A stretch of 64,000 nt of DNA from Petaurus breviceps papuanus (GCA_028583685.1 JAMXIF010000032.1:4552986-4616985); one strand, 5' to 3'. Counted from the stretch's first letter, positions 9,361 through 21,567 are shown. The notes: a model not told the origin generated them from the sequence alone. A program made the numbers and translations.

Positions 9361-11007
9361 GGGTCACTGAGGCATTCTTTTAAAAATAGAAAATAACAGA
9401 AGGAAGGCCAGAAAGAAAGGCAAAAGCAAACAGGACAGCTTTGAAAACTTCAGATTGAACTTAGTATATACTTAAACAAGAAAAGCAAACTGTAGTTTCA
9501 TGTACAATATTATATATAGATGTTTACTATATTTCATGTTTATGTTCAGAATAGAGATAAAAACTAATTTTAAAAATAAGTTTTAGAGATCATAGATTAG
9601 TTGGGAATGTTACCTACACATGTATGATATGTGGCTATATCTGTCGTTCTTTGTCTTGGTGTGTTTGTATGTTTTAAGATGTGTTTATATCTGCAGTAAG
9701 TGTGTGTGTGTGTGTTTTCTACTGTTTGTGGGTCTCAGTGTATGCTCTGGTTTACATTCAATGTTTTCCTCTGGGAGCTATTTCCCTTGAAGTTCTTCAG
9801 CAGAATTGGTCAATAATGTGAAGTTTCTTTCCTTCTTTGCTTTAAAAAGAAAAAACTCTGTGTCGTGGAGGTGCTGTGAAGAGTGGGGTTTTTAACTAGA
9901 GAAGGGTCTGCTTGTCTGGGTTCCAAGACCACGTGGAGAACGATGGCATTCTGCCACTAAAGGAATCCAACTTCCTTCCCCAGATCCTATCTCCTCTTTG
10001 CCAGACAACCTGCATTGAAGAATAAAGTAATTGGGGCCATAGATTCACCATGGTCTGAAAGGGAGAAAAAGCACATATGTGTACTATCTCTCACTCTTCC
10101 TCCAACAGTGTAGTAATGGACTTTGGCTGGTGAGGCGTGGAGAACTGAGCTAGGGAGAGGAGAAGACAGGGGCCTGCATGCAATCAACATTGGAAACTAG
10201 TCATTGGCATAGTTCTATCCTCCACCGCACTTGGTCCCGTCCAGTTGTTGCTGGCACCTCCCCATTAGTGTAGGGGCCCTGAGTCTATGCCACCTGCTTC
10301 CCTGAGCTCAGCCAGCAGAAATCCAATTTGTTTGGTTGTGTTTTCTCTCACCAGTTCTGGCAAATGTCTAGGATTTTAGGGCTGATGTCTTGGAAAATTC
10401 CCAGCTCTAAGAATGAGCAGGAGTGTAAGGGCTGCAAGGATATGATTCTGGTTCTATCTTCCCCAGAGCTCTAGGATGAGAAAGATTAGGGAAATGGCAA
10501 GAAGGGATTAGCAGCCTGGGTTCTATCCATAGAAGAGATAGGGGAAGTTAAAACTCTCTGCCCCTACAGGGCAAAGAGAGATCTTGGCAATTGCAAAATG
10601 GAGGCAAGACAGTTTTTGCAAAGAAGGGACTCTTAAAGGATGAACATCAAAAGCCCTTGTTAACTTGCCAATAGTGAGAGAAGGAAAATCACACAAAGGA
10701 GAAAGCTGGGCCCTTTTGAGAAGCCATGGTATCCCAACATAAGTAGAAGTACTCAATTTTTTTTCCTGATCACAATACTTTGATCACTTAAACTTTGTTT
10801 AAGTTACTGAGATCATCCCACCTATTAAATCCTAAAGGTACTAGAGGCATCAAGACAAAACAACCCTCTCCTAACACCAGTCATAAGATTTGACTAAAGA
10901 AATAAAGCCACCCATGTGGGGGGTATTAGAATCTAGTCTAATGAGACCAAGGACTTAAGCTCAATCTCCATGTGGATCATAAGAGTTCCTATCCCTAGTC
11001 AGTTATA
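9361..11007. other. Unassigned, repeat-poor DNA
   Basis: About 1.6 kb with no confident repeat apart from a short TG run near 9698-9714 and an A/G-rich start. Minus frames at 9987-10190 and 10523-10756 (67 and 77 codons) have no domain. Nothing supports a gene. Confidence 0.5.
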
Positions 11008-11207
<200 letters not shown>

Positions 11208-11299
11208 CTTTAGCCACAAGAAGAAGTGGGTTAAAAAGTGTTGATCACTCAAGGCAGTTCATGAACTCTACTAGGAGAGCAAACCAAAGTCTGTAGCAC

Positions 11300-11475
11300 A
11301 GACAAAAGAATGCTGAATTTGTATTCACAGGGTCAAAGTTTGAATCATGACTCTGCCTCTTATTACCTCAGTAATCATAGGCATATTATTTCATCACTTT
11401 TGCCCTCAGTTTCCTTGAATCTGTAATGAGGGGGTTGAGCAATGTCTCTTCTGGCTTTAGATCCATGATCCTATA
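11300..11475 (+). repeat. MIR/Ther-2-like SINE
   Basis: 'gggtcaaagtttgaatcatg', 'ccctcagtttccttgaatct' and 'tggctttagatccatgatcc' in order. Confidence 0.7.
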
Positions 11476-11849
11476 TCAGTAGCAACACCTACTCATAAAG
11501 CAGGCCCCAGATTATGGAAACATTGATTTACTCAGGCCAAAATATTCTCTCCAGGAAGAATGCACTAAGAACTTTGGAAATAATGTGTGCCACATTAGGA
11601 AACAGATGACCTTGGTCAACAAAATTCAAGAAGACAAAACCAGTTCTCCGCATCCACCATAAACATTTTCATATCCTCTAGATAGGGAAAGAATATAGTC
11701 TGGAGTGATAGCCCTTTCTTCTGGAATAGTTAGATGTTATTCTTTGCACTGGCCATCACTAACCATGGAGACACTTTTCAGCAAGGATTCATTTATTTCA
11801 TTTCAGTCATAGATAAGGTTAGACCAAAGGAAACACAAGATTTGGGGTA
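11476..11849. other. Unassigned non-coding DNA
   Basis: No gene or repeat recognised. Confidence 0.5.
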
Positions 11850-11945
11850 GAAAGATCATAGTTCTAAGAGATTATCTAATCCAATTCCCTCCTTCATGTA
11901 TAACTGAAGACACTGAAGCCCAGAGAAGTTTAGTGACTTACCAAA
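11850..11945 (-). repeat. MIR/Ther-2-like SINE fragment
   Basis: 'agatcatagttctaagagat', 'tctaatccaattccctcc' and 'ctgaagcccagagaagttta' are the antisense left half. The rest is replaced by an L2 piece. Confidence 0.65.
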
Positions 11946-12180
11946 ATGGAATATACACTTCCCAGCACTTCCCAATCTCTGTATCTTTATACATAACATT
12001 TTTTTATAGCTGGAATTCCTTTCTCCCTGACAACTTTGGTTTTTGAAATCTGATCCACTTTTCAAGACCTACTTCAAATGTCATCTCATCCATAAAATCA
12101 TCTCCTCATTTGGAAATGACCTTATACTTGTTGTATGATCTTATTACATTGTTTTTACCCAACATCTATTGTGTAAGGAA
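11946..12180 (+). repeat. L2 3' region
   Basis: 'tcaagacctacttcaaatgt' followed by 'catctcatccataaaatcat' matches the L2 3' UTR type ('...cccagctcaaatgtcacctcc'). A TATT-rich tail follows. Confidence 0.55.
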
Positions 12181-13334
12181 ATTAGCAGTGTTTATGCTGG
12201 CCATAAAAAGCCAGCAATTTTATTGTGGGCAGATGTGAATGATTAAGGCAAGAAGGTAAAGTAGAAATAAAAGGGTAGCCATGGTGACCTCACCTAGCTC
12301 TTTTGTCATTGCCCTTTTGTTTATTTGATGGTAATCACACAACTCCTCGGTGATTTTCTTGAGTTTGGAGTCTCTGAAAAGGATTTTGAGAATCCAGACT
12401 AATAATCAGGTACATGATTAGTAAAACAATTTCCTAGCTTCAAGTCAAATAGCTGACTGGAGCCAGGGAATTTTATTTAGCACCAAAAAAAAAGCAATTA
12501 AAAGAATAGACCTAATCTTTGCAAATGAATTCTACTGCTTCTCTTCACTGTCTGGCTGAATGTGGTAGCAAAAACCTTTAAAATATGCACTAAAATAGGT
12601 TTCCCCTGACAGGGAGAGGCTTACTAATTGCTTCACCCCAAAAAACAGCAGCAGAGAATAGTAGATGGTAGTAAAGAGACCAAATACCTAAAGATAAGTA
12701 AGCAATAGCAAAAAGTAGTCCAATAACTATGGGATCATCAGAGACACACAGCAGAAGCATACAGGAAACACAACATGATGGTGAGTAAAGATGGAGAGTG
12801 AAGATATATCCATCTGGGATGTCAAAATGCCCAGCAAAGACCAAAGTAAGCAGTTCAATAACATTACTGGAGGACAGACAATTCTGCTGTTGCAGAGGTG
12901 TTTCCCCAGCCACATGTTTACTCTGGATACACATGTCTCTGCATGGATGCCCACTATGTGTGTTCTAACCACACAAATCTGTGCCTTTTCATGCACATTC
13001 TTTGTAAGTGTTTTCTCTACTTCTCATACTCTCCCCTGTTGGTGGTAATCATACCTGTGGGAAAACATACTACATATGTGTATGAGGAAATCTTTTCTTG
13101 CCATTTAATTTGCTGTGGTATTTGATTCAATGTCTTTTGCTTCAAATTAACATGTCTTCTAACCTTCTTAAAGAGAACACATTGGTAGATGATTGAGAAC
13201 TATTGTTTTTGGAGGATGCTAATACACAAAATACCTTGAAACTAACATAGTTTTCTAGGAGTCTACAGGTGAGAGGGACCATAGATCCCACTATGACATA
13301 GTATTGCATATTTATATATTGTATTCCCCCCTGC
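12181..13334. other. Unassigned, repeat-poor DNA
   Basis: No repeat recognised. A 114-codon minus frame (12590-12934) overlaps two plus-strand frames of similar length. It has a hydrophobic stretch but no known domain, no splice context and no overlap-free evidence, so it is not called a gene. Confidence 0.45.
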
Positions 13335-13450
13335 TAAAATGTAAACTCTAAGATTGCAGGGACAATAATTTAATTATCTTTTTATCTCTATCAGTACTTT
13401 AACAAAGTGCTTTGCACATAGTAAATACTTAATAAACACCTGTCAAGTAA
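13335..13450 (+). repeat. L2 3' end
   Basis: 'aagattgcagggacaataat', 'gctttgcacatagtaaatac' and 'ttaataaac...aatgaataaat' are the standard L2 terminal order. Confidence 0.75.
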
Positions 13451-13464
13451 ATGAATAAATCATA

Positions 13465-13800
13465 AAATAAATATTTGAGTGTTAGAATTGGGAAAGATCT
13501 TGCAGGCTATCTAGTCAAAGCTTCTGACCAATGTTGAAATCTCTTCTATTGAGTTCTTAATAAGTGGCCATTCAGCCTCAGCTTGAACACTTCTACTAAT
13601 AAGGAATTCACTACCTCACGGGGAAGATAAATCCATTATCGATCAACTAACTTCTTTATATTGAACGGAAATTTGCTTTTCTGTAACTTCCTCCTATTGA
13701 TCCCCATTCTATCCTCTGAAGTCACAAAAAAATTCAACCTTTCAAAGATTTGAAGATAATTCTATTTTCCCTAAGGCTTTTTTCTTCTAACTCTAGGTGT
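13465..13800 (-). repeat. Ancient LINE 3' region (L3/CR1-like)
   Basis: 'aagtggccattcagcctcag', 'cttgaacacttctac', 'gaattcactacctca', 'ctgtaacttcctcctattga' is a recognised old mammalian repeat pattern, also seen at 23955-24190. Clade assignment to L3/CR1 is from memory and uncertain. Confidence 0.5.
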
Positions 13801-14334
13801 CAAGATGGTAGACTCTCTTTAAAAAGCTGTTGACAGAGAATATTACATTCTTGCTATATAGTGCTATTGGGTGAATGTTAGCTGCTGCATACAATCAGTG
13901 GGATCATAAGTCCATATGAGGACTCTCTTATGTTATTAGAATCACTTTGCCACTCAGTTGCTGCCTCGGTTGGAATTAGTTTCATTTTCTGATGCTGAGG
14001 CAGACAGGGCTTCTCCAGTGGAATAGAAATCCCAGCCTGAATTTTTGTCCTTTTCTCTCCTTTTCCAGATTTTGAGTGGCAGAGGTCATTTAATTCCCCT
14101 TGAGATTAGTTTGGGCTGAGAGAAGGATGTACTATCAGCCTCCATAACTCAACAGTCTACATCACACCGAAGAATACAGGTACAGCTGAGACCTTTGAAC
14201 AAGGCATTTTTAAAGTTTTTGCCTTGAAACTAGAGGTCTTCCCTGTGACATGATTTTTTTAAAACATATCATTACCATTACCCACTGAAAAAGAAAGAAA
14301 GAAACATGATCTATGAGAGGTCACTAGTGTTGTA
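13801..14334. other. Unassigned non-coding DNA
   Basis: No gene or repeat recognised. Confidence 0.5.
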
Positions 14335-14510
14335 AAGTGGGAAAATTGCTGTCTTGGAAGTTGGAAAGTTGAGGTCCTCATCCTGACTTTGCCACCAACT
14401 GTAGTGTGGCCTTCAACAAAACACTCCCTCTCAGCCTCAGTGTTCTCATCTATAAAATCATGGCAGTGGACTAGACTGGGAAATGGAAACTTTTCCTGAG
14501 AAATAACTAT
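14335..14510 (+). repeat. MIR/Ther-2-like SINE, diverged
   Basis: 'tggaaagttgaggtcctcat', 'cagcctcagtgttctcatct' and 'aaaatcatggcagtggacta' keep SINE order. Confidence 0.6.
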
Positions 14511-15233
14511 GATTCCTTGACCCGAAGCTATGTGATTATGTGGAGATGTGGTGGTATGTGTGTGATGGGTGGGGGGATGGGTAATGATGAAAGGGGAAAG
14601 GAGCAAAGTCTTTGACTACAGGATAGGAATAACCATGCACAATATGCTTCCCTACACACTACAGATCCTGTTAAATTGGAGGGGAAAAAAAGGAAGTAAA
14701 GGGAAAAGCATGTCAGAGAAGGGAGGAGATAGGGGAACAGTAAGCTTGGAGAACTACCATCTAATATTTTAGGATTTACCAAGGAATTACTAATCTACTT
14801 GTGGGAGTATAAGAGTATGTAGGTTATCTCTACATTCCTTCTAACTCTCAAAATTCTATGTTGTGGACTGGGAAGTGACTCAACTCTTAGGAATTCTTAA
14901 CATTCTATGAACTTAACAGTCTATGAACCTATAGCAAAGTAATGCATGCCAGTTTGTTGATGGACCCTTTTCCCTTTACCCTCCCATTTCCCTCTGAGGA
15001 AATATGTTTATTTGGATAGGGGGCTAGCTTTGGGAACAGTAATTGTGCCCCCCCCCCAAAATAATAAAGCATAGATGAATATATGCAACTGTTTGTGACG
15101 TCAACCTCCACAAATTGAGGTGATATAGGATATCCCCCTTTCCAGTTTGGGTCCTAGAACTAAGGGAAGTTAAGAGCCACCTGAGACCGATAACCTACCC
15201 CATAATAATCTCACAAGTGTTTAGTGCTTTCCA
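14511..15233. other. Unassigned non-coding DNA
   Basis: No repeat recognised. Minus frames of 115 and 84 codons overlap each other around 14259-14782 with no domain. A C run lies at 15048-15056. Confidence 0.5.
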
Positions 15234-15243
15234 TCTTTCATGT

Positions 15244-15498
15244 GAGGCAGCTAAGTGGCAGAGTAGTAGATAGAACCCTGGGCTTGGAATCAGGAAGACT
15301 CATGTTCCTGAGATCAAATTCAGCCTCAGACACTTACTAACTATATGACCCGGAGCAAGTCATTTGATTCTATTTGCTTCAGTTTCTCATCTGTAAAATG
15401 AGTTGGAGAAGGAAATAGCAAGCCACTCTAGTATCTTTGGCAAGAAATGGGGTTATAAAGAGTTGGACACAACTGAAATGACTGAGTGACAAAATGAA
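15244..15498 (+). repeat. MAR1-like SINE
   Basis: Full copy: 'gcagctaagtggcagag', 'cagcctcagacacttacta', 'cagtttctcatctgtaaaat', 'gagttggagaaggaaatagc', and the BovB-like end 'gttggacacaactgaaatga'. Flanks 'tctttcatgt' (15234-15243) and 'tcttccatgt' (15499-15508) differ by one base and look like target duplications. Confidence 0.9.
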
Positions 15499-15504
15499 TC
15501 TTCC

Positions 15505-15690
15505 ATGTAGAGTATATCAATTTTATCCTCACAAGAATGTCCATAGTCAGGTAGAGTAAGGAGTACTACCTCCATTTTACAGACAGAGGAAATTTAAATG
15601 CCACACAGGAGTGACAATGATCTGGAACGGAGCCAGGGAGAGAACACAGGTCTCCTCACTCCTGTGCTAGTGCTTCCTCTGCACTAGCTG
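15505..15690 (-). repeat. MIR fragment
   Basis: 'actacctccattttacagac', 'agaggaaattt' and the later 'gagagaacacaggtctcctc' follow the antisense MIR order. The MAR1 copy above sits at its edge. Confidence 0.65.
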
Positions 15691-15699
15691 TGGCCAGGC

Positions 15700-16261
15700 T
15701 TATTTTGCCTACAAGCAGAGATCTTTAGATTGCTAAAGGGAATGGAAGAAGAATGGAGAGCAAGCATGACGGGACAAAGGAGAGATCATACTCCTTAGAA
15801 TACTGAATTCTCAGTTCACTTCCAAAGTTACCTGGGATTGTCGCCAACGAAAGCTACAATTAGGAAGTGACTGCAATTTGGCTTGAAGGAGGCAGGCTCA
15901 GACCTGTCTCCCTCCCAAAGGAGGAGAAAGTGATATCACAAGCCATTGAACAGGAGATGTCACCATAAAGCATGTGGACCAAAGAGAGAAGGCCTTGACC
16001 ACGGCAGGAAAGAATACTTCAAGGCTTGTCACATGCAAGAGGAATTACACTTGTTCTTCCTGGTCCCACAAGGCAGAAGAATGAAGAGAGATGGGTGGAG
16101 GTTATGGAGAAGAAGATGTGAACTTGATGGGAAGAAAAACTCCTAATAATAAGCTGTCCAAAAGCATAACGAGCTTCATTAGGAGGCAGTGGTTTCCCCC
16201 TCATTAAAGGTTTTCAAGCAGATGGTGGAAGACAACTATTGAACATAAATGACAGGGAAGT
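15700..16261. other. Unassigned non-coding DNA
   Basis: No recognised repeat. Frames of 66 and 61 codons on opposite strands overlap and have no domain. Confidence 0.5.
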
Positions 16262-16325
16262 TTTGTTCTGCTTTGGTTTGTATTAGATGGTCTCTGAGGC
16301 CCCTTCAAACTCGAAGTTACTATGA
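16262..16325 (+). repeat. Ther-2-like SINE tail
   Basis: 'ttagatggtctctgaggccc' then 'cttcaaactcgaagttacta' and 'tgattctggga' match the 3' part of the marsupial Ther-2-type SINE. Confidence 0.6.
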
Positions 16326-16449
16326 TTCTGGGACCCTGACACTTTTTTCAAATGGTTATTCTCCATGACAGTCACCCACTATTCTGAACCCCTTGAGCGT
16401 GTCACTTACACAAACACACATCATGAGAGTTAATTAATGTGATCCCTCC

Positions 16450-16644
16450 CTCAACCATAATATTCAATCAGTCCCTTATTATGTGCCAAGTACTTTGATA
16501 AGAGCTAAAGATTTAAAGAAAAAGCAAAAAACTGCCCCTTCCTTCAAGGAGTTTCCATTCTAATGGGGGAGACAACAAGATAGACAGACAGACAGACAGA
16601 TAGATAGATAGACACATAGATAGATGATAAATAGATAGATAGAT

Positions 16645-16679
<35 letters not shown>

Positions 16680-16701
16680 GATAGATAGATGATAGATAGA
16701 G

Positions 16702-16745
<44 letters not shown>

Positions 16746-17215
16746 TAAATAAAGGAAACTTTAGAGAAGGGTGTCCTGATATACAGGGGAAATTAGAAAG
16801 GCCTCCTGCAGAGGGTGGCATATGAGCCAAGTCTGGAAAGAAGACAGAGATTCCAAAAAGCAGAAGTGAGGAAAGAGAATGTCCCAGTCATGGGGAATAG
16901 CAAGTACAAAAACTCAAAGATGGGACCTGGAACGTGATGTAAGGAACAGGAAGTAGGTCAAGTATGGCGACCATAAAATGCATGGACAAGAAGAATGTAT
17001 AAGAAGACTAGAAAAGTAGGCAGGCTGCAGGTCATGAAGAGCTTTAAATTCCAAAAAGAAGAGTTTTTATTTGATACTAAAGATACTAGGAATCCACTAG
17101 AATTTATTGAGTGGGGACTAGAGGAGGGAACAAAATGGTTAGACCGGTGCTTTTAGAAAATCACTTTGGCAATAGTGATCAAAGCAAGAAGATTCTTGAG
17201 ACAAGGAGACTAATT
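16450..17215 (-). repeat. Long antisense L2-like repeat, split by GATA array
   Basis: 'cagtcccttattatgtgcca', 'ccttcaaggagtttccattc' and 'taatgggggagacaac' before the array; 'cctcctgcagagggtggcat', 'aagagctttaaattcc' and 'agaaaatcactttggcaata' after it. The same order recurs at 45945-46580, so this is one old element, with the microsatellite grown inside it. Confidence 0.7.
16575..16745 (+). repeat. (GATA)n/(GACA)n microsatellite
   Basis: Second GATA/GACA array in the window, about 5.5 kb from the first, same strand, with 'gatgatagata' variants in the middle and a terminal GACA block. It explains the 105-codon Ser/Leu/Tyr/Ile frame on the minus strand. Confidence 0.97.
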
Positions 17216-17929
17216 GAGAGATGATTGCCAAGGGTCAGAGACTTGGTCCCTCAATTTTGAAAGGAGGAACCAAGCCCTACCCTATAGATTGTATGTATGT
17301 GTGCTCCCATGTATGTATATGTTTATGTGGGGTTGTGTCTTCAGCAAACCTGAAATATACAGATGAAAAGGGGGAAATGTAGTCAAACAATCCAAATTGA
17401 TTTTGGTAGACAGGTCTTAGACCATATGCTCATAGAGAATAAGAACTGCATACAACTGTCTTTGTACAGTACTCCCCTACACAGGGAGACTCTTAATAAA
17501 TGCCTTAGGAGGTTGATTCATATCTAGGGAACAGCAAGCTCATGTTTTATTAACATGCTGATGTTCTCCTGAATAGATGTAGTATTATTCCCTGAGGAAT
17601 TTTATCCAAAACACTTGGGGAACCCATCCTGACAAAAGTGCACCAAGGTTTGGGTTGTGTTAAACACATCTCCTAAAGCCCTGGTCATAGGTTCTGAGTC
17701 CAGGGCAACCTGTGACAGAATGGAATCAATTGACAGTCATCCCTGGTTGTTACAACCGGACTTTTGGGTACCAAACAAAAGAACACTGGGTCTCCCTGCT
17801 GCCTCACACGGTCAATTTTTACCACCAATTCTCTCTTTGGCTAAGGAATAAAGACAATGAAAACTGCAGCCTATTTTCTGAAAGCCGAGCTCCATCATCA
17901 ACATGCCATTCTTTATGGTAATGAAAATA
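17216..17929. other. Unassigned; weak L2 end near 17425-17515
   Basis: 'gagaataagaactgcataca' and 'ctcttaataaatgcc' hint at a degraded plus-strand L2 end. The rest is unrecognised. Confidence 0.4.
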
Positions 17930-18235
17930 ATGGTCTTTTTATAGTTCTTGTCACTGGAGCAGAATGATGCCCTGCCAACTGGGCATGTTTGCCAGTGGCT
18001 ACAAATGAATCCATTTAATCCAGAGCAGTAATTGGAAGGGAGACAAGCGGAGGGGGCAGTAAGGCCACAATTGCCGGGAGGGCTTCAAACAGAAATATCC
18101 CATTCAATTAGTAAAACCCAACCAAATGCACAGACGTACACTGTTTACTCAAGTGTCTTGATGCAGAATGAACCAGTGTGGAGAGGCAGCCTTGCTGCAT
18201 GTTCACAGGACAAAGATGATGAATGAGAGGGATGA
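17930..18235. promoter_or_regulatory. Candidate conserved non-coding island
   Basis: Repeat-free stretch of even composition with homeodomain-type cores 'gtaattgg' (about 18029) and 'tcaattagt' (about 18105). No long open frame explains it. The call rests on composition and motif content only. Confidence 0.25.
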
Positions 18236-18535
18236 GTAAGGTTGAATTCAGTCCCTTCAAGGAAAGTGACCCTATAGGGTTCCATCCCCACCTGGGGCCT
18301 GTCCTCCACCTCTGTCAACATTAATCTGACATTGAATCAATGAACAACTGACTCAGGGTTCCCACAGAGACAGGTTTGGTCCTGGGAGTGAAGATTGGGT
18401 TGAACTTAAGGGTTGGTGTTAAGAGATCCCAGTTGTGAAGGTTAAAAGATCACAGGATGGCAGAACCAAATAAGTTTTAACCCTGTCAAAAATTATATCT
18501 TTATATGATATTCAGGAAGATTAAAATTGACTCAT
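18236..18535. other. Unassigned non-coding DNA
   Basis: No gene or repeat recognised. Confidence 0.5.
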
Positions 18536-18925
18536 TGTTTTCTAACTTTTTTTGTGTGTGTCATGAACTCTTTCAGTGATCTGTTGAAACCTACAGAATC
18601 CCTCTCAGAATAATGTTTTTAGATGCATTGCACATGGGATTACAAAGAAATCCAATTATGTTGAAAATAGTTATCAAGGGGTAGCTAGATGACGCAGTGA
18701 ATAGAGCACCAGCCCTGGAGTCAGGAGTACCTGAGTTCAAATCTGGCCTCAGACACTTAACACTTAATAGCCATGTGACCTTTGACAAGGCACTTAACCC
18801 CAATTGCCCTGCCTTCCCTCTCCAAAAAAGAGCAAAAAATTTTAAAATATATAAAAAAGAAAATAGTTATCAAAATTTTTAAAGGAGGTCCACAAACACC
18901 CAGATAAAAACTCGTGAAGTTCAAA
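18536..18925 (+). mobile_element. hAT-type MITE ('ttcttaacctt' ends), split by a SINE
   Basis: 'ttttctaacttttttt...tcatgaactc', 'cctctcagaataatgttttt', 'gggattacaaagaaatccaa' before the SINE; 'aaaatttttaaaggaggtcc' after. The same body recurs at 21365, 31556, 43740 and 51130. Class (hAT/Charlie-like) is inferred from inverted 'gttcttaac/gttaagaac' ends. Confidence 0.6.
18678..18858 (+). repeat. WSINE1-like SINE inside MITE
   Basis: Complete WSINE1-like copy with A-rich tail and perfect 15-bp duplications 'gaaaatagttatcaa' at 18663-18677 and 18859-18873. It inserted after the MITE. Confidence 0.93.
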
Positions 18926-18984
18926 CTCTTTGTGTCAAACACATTGTTACACTATCACTGACTTTAGGATGCTGATACTATAGT

Positions 18985-19195
18985 CAATAAAATGATAGTA
19001 ATAATAGCACATTGGTGATGGGATTATTGGGAAGGTCAAATGAGATCATATATTTAAGTATTTTTCAAACTTTAGAGTATTACATTAAAGCAATTTAATA
19101 GAAGTAACAGTAATAGTATTAGTTGAAGTAGTAGATAGTAGAAATAGCAGTAGTAATAGTAGCAGTAGTAGTAGAAATACTAGTAGTAGATAAGC
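18985..19195 (+). repeat. MIR 3' half with (AGT)n/(AAT)n-type tail
   Basis: 'aatagcacattggtgatggg', 'ggtcaaatgagatcatatat' and 'tttcaaactttagagtatta' match the MIR 3' core, followed at 19085-19195 by repeated 'agtagtagt' and 'aatagtagcag' units. Confidence 0.7.
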
Positions 19196-19429
19196 AGGTT
19201 TCCACAAGCAGTTTCTAATACTGAACCATACAGTAATAGAATGTAGAGAATCTAAAATGCAGAGAATATAAGGTTCCATTGTGCTTATTACTTGTTGATT
19301 GAGAACAAATGTTTGATTCAGTAGAACAAAATGTCATTTCATATGCTCTTTTACAACAAAGTATCTCCCACTAACACATGAAGACCATCCAAGTTTCCTG
19401 GAAGACACAACAACTGAAATTACCTTATT

Positions 19430-19585
19430 CATTTTTATTTATAATAAAATTATTTGTAAAAATATTTATTATTAATAATATAATTAATTATATAGTATTA
19501 TATATGATATAATAATAAAATTAATAATATATAAATAAAATTATTTATAATAAAATTATAAAATAAAAAGATTTATAATAAACAC
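19430..19585. repeat. AT-rich low-complexity tract
   Basis: Nearly pure A/T with repeated 'ataataaaattatttataa'-type units and local self-complementarity. Confidence 0.9.
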
Positions 19586-20944
19586 CAGGCAAGGCACAGA
19601 TAGGGAGATGCAACCTTGCCAAAGACATTCACCAGGAAATCCAGCCCAGAGTCCAATCAAAGAATTCTGTGGATTATGAGGTCTTCCAGACACTCTTGTC
19701 TTCTAACAACATTGTACCATTCTTTATGGTATGTTGTCAGCACATTTCAGGGCCTCCTGGAAGTGATCTGTAATCACTCAAAGGAATTTAGCTTTTCCAT
19801 CTACACAGAAAAACCTAAATGGATAAAAAAAATCAATTGCCCAGATTTCAATATGTATTTGGACACAGACCCTGCAGAGCTTGCCCAACTATATATGTCT
19901 ATCTGTAGCAAATAGTACAGATGGAAAAATGAGCTAGGTCTGGAGTTTAAAAAGAGATAGGGAGTGCAATAGACCACTTTGAAGAAGTGGCAAACCCATA
20001 CTTCCAGTGAAAACAAAGACCTATCTTTCACTTCTAACATTTCACTAGTGTTGCTATATAGTGGCTAGACCAAAGACCACTTGTCTCCGAAAAACCAAAG
20101 ACAATGGAGAGACAGGCACGGGGTAAATTGATCATTCTACAATATATAACCAAAAAGGAATTCTGAAGAAGAACAAGAGTAAAGGACACCATCAAGGGAT
20201 TAAATGGCAAGAAGAGAACATGGTCCAGCCATATGGCAAGAATGAAGGATGATAGATGAACAACCATAGAGCGACACTGGCACCCTTACAACATCAAGAG
20301 AAAGTGAGGAAGGCATCTATTTCTATTTGAATCTATTTCCTGTTTGTATTTTCCTGCCTTGTACAACATGCTCTTCATTCCTTGCTCTCTGCTGGGATTT
20401 ATTGAATGGGAATGAGTATGTAAGTCAAACCAAATCCTACTAATCTATTAATGTGCCTATCTCCAAGGAGGAAATCTAGGGGCAGAGGAAGATTCTCAGA
20501 GCCTATGGTAAACTGGTGAGGGAAATATTTATGGGTAGGGAAGAAGCCTTGTGATGTGCCCAAATCATACCACACAAGAGCTGCCTATGAGAATAGCATC
20601 CTACATTAAACTCAAGGAGCTGAATGTTCTTTCAACACTTGTTTTATTCACTTGTCAGAGACGAATGAATGACTGTGGGTGAGTGACATGGAATACCTTT
20701 TCATACTAACATAGGCCTCAGAATGAATAAAACTCTCCAAAAGATACAATTGAATATTATTGTTATAATAATAATTATTATAGTACTTTACTGTAACTGA
20801 GAGGGGTAAAGTATGGAGGAGAGAAGTAATAGTCCTTGAGACCTTTGTTACTGAGTTTAAAGGGAACTTTTCGTTTTTTGTACTTTAAAAAATTGACATT
20901 GATAAAGTTTGCAAATATTTTATAATAAATGTTTATTGGCTGAC
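19586..20944. other. Unassigned, repeat-poor DNA
   Basis: About 1.35 kb with no recognised repeat. A 99-codon plus frame (19616-19915) overlaps a 79-codon minus frame; neither has a recognised domain or conserved motif. Not called as genes. Confidence 0.45.
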
Positions 20945-21122
20945 TATGCCATCATAAAGAAAGAGGATTGGGTTTGGAGTCAAAGGTCTGAGGTTTAATC
21001 CCACCTGTGAAAGTCATAATCAGTGTGACCTTGGGCTAGTCACTTAAACTCCTTGGCCCTCAGTTTCCTCAAAAGTAAAATGAGACAATTCTGAGGCCCC
21101 TTCTAACTCGAGATCTATGACT
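20945..21122 (+). repeat. MIR/Ther-2-like SINE
   Basis: 'gattgggtttggagtcaaag', 'gtgtgaccttgggctagtca', 'ccctcagtttcctcaaaagt', 'tctaactcgagatctatgac' give the full order. Confidence 0.85.
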
Positions 21123-21305
21123 CTGTGGCCTCATTTGAGCCTCATAATGGCCCTGTATGGTAAGTACTACAGTTAATATGATTCCCATTTTGCCTACAAG
21201 GATGTTGAGGCACAGGGAGTTTACATGACTTGTTCATGGTTATATAGTTAGTAAGGGTACCTGGCTATAGGTCTATTGTTCTTTCCACTACACCAAGTTA
21301 CAGCT
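21123..21305 (-). repeat. MIR, antisense
   Basis: 'gcctcataatggccctgtat', 'cccattttgcctacaaggat', 'gttgaggcacagggagttta' and 'ctattgttctttccactaca' are antisense MIR landmarks. It abuts the plus-strand SINE. Confidence 0.75.
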
Positions 21306-21364
21306 CCCTTTTCCCTAGAATAATAATTAACATTATCATCACCTTGGATTTAGGCTGACAGAAG

Positions 21365-21565
21365 GTGTTCTTAACTTAACTTTTTCTATATCGTGGACCC
21401 ATCTGTCCACATGGTAAAGCCTTCCCAGAAAAGTGGAATCCTCGGGGAAAAAAAAATGTTTTAAAATGTATGAAAGACATAGGATTGCAAAGGAAACCCA
21501 TTACATTGAAATATAGTTGTTTTTTAAGTTCATGAACTCTAGTTTAAGACCCCTTTAGCAGGGGG
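21365..21565 (+). mobile_element. hAT-type MITE ('gttcttaac' ends)
   Basis: 'gtgttcttaacttaactttt', 'ataggattgcaaaggaaacc', 'cattgaaatatagttg' and terminal 'agtttaagacccct' match the family at 18536 and 51130. Confidence 0.65.

Positions 21566-21567
<2 letters not shown>

Noticed and set aside
12590-12996. Hydrophobic 114-codon minus frame as a membrane-protein or receptor exon
   Set aside because: No receptor motifs, and plus-strand frames of similar size overlap it.
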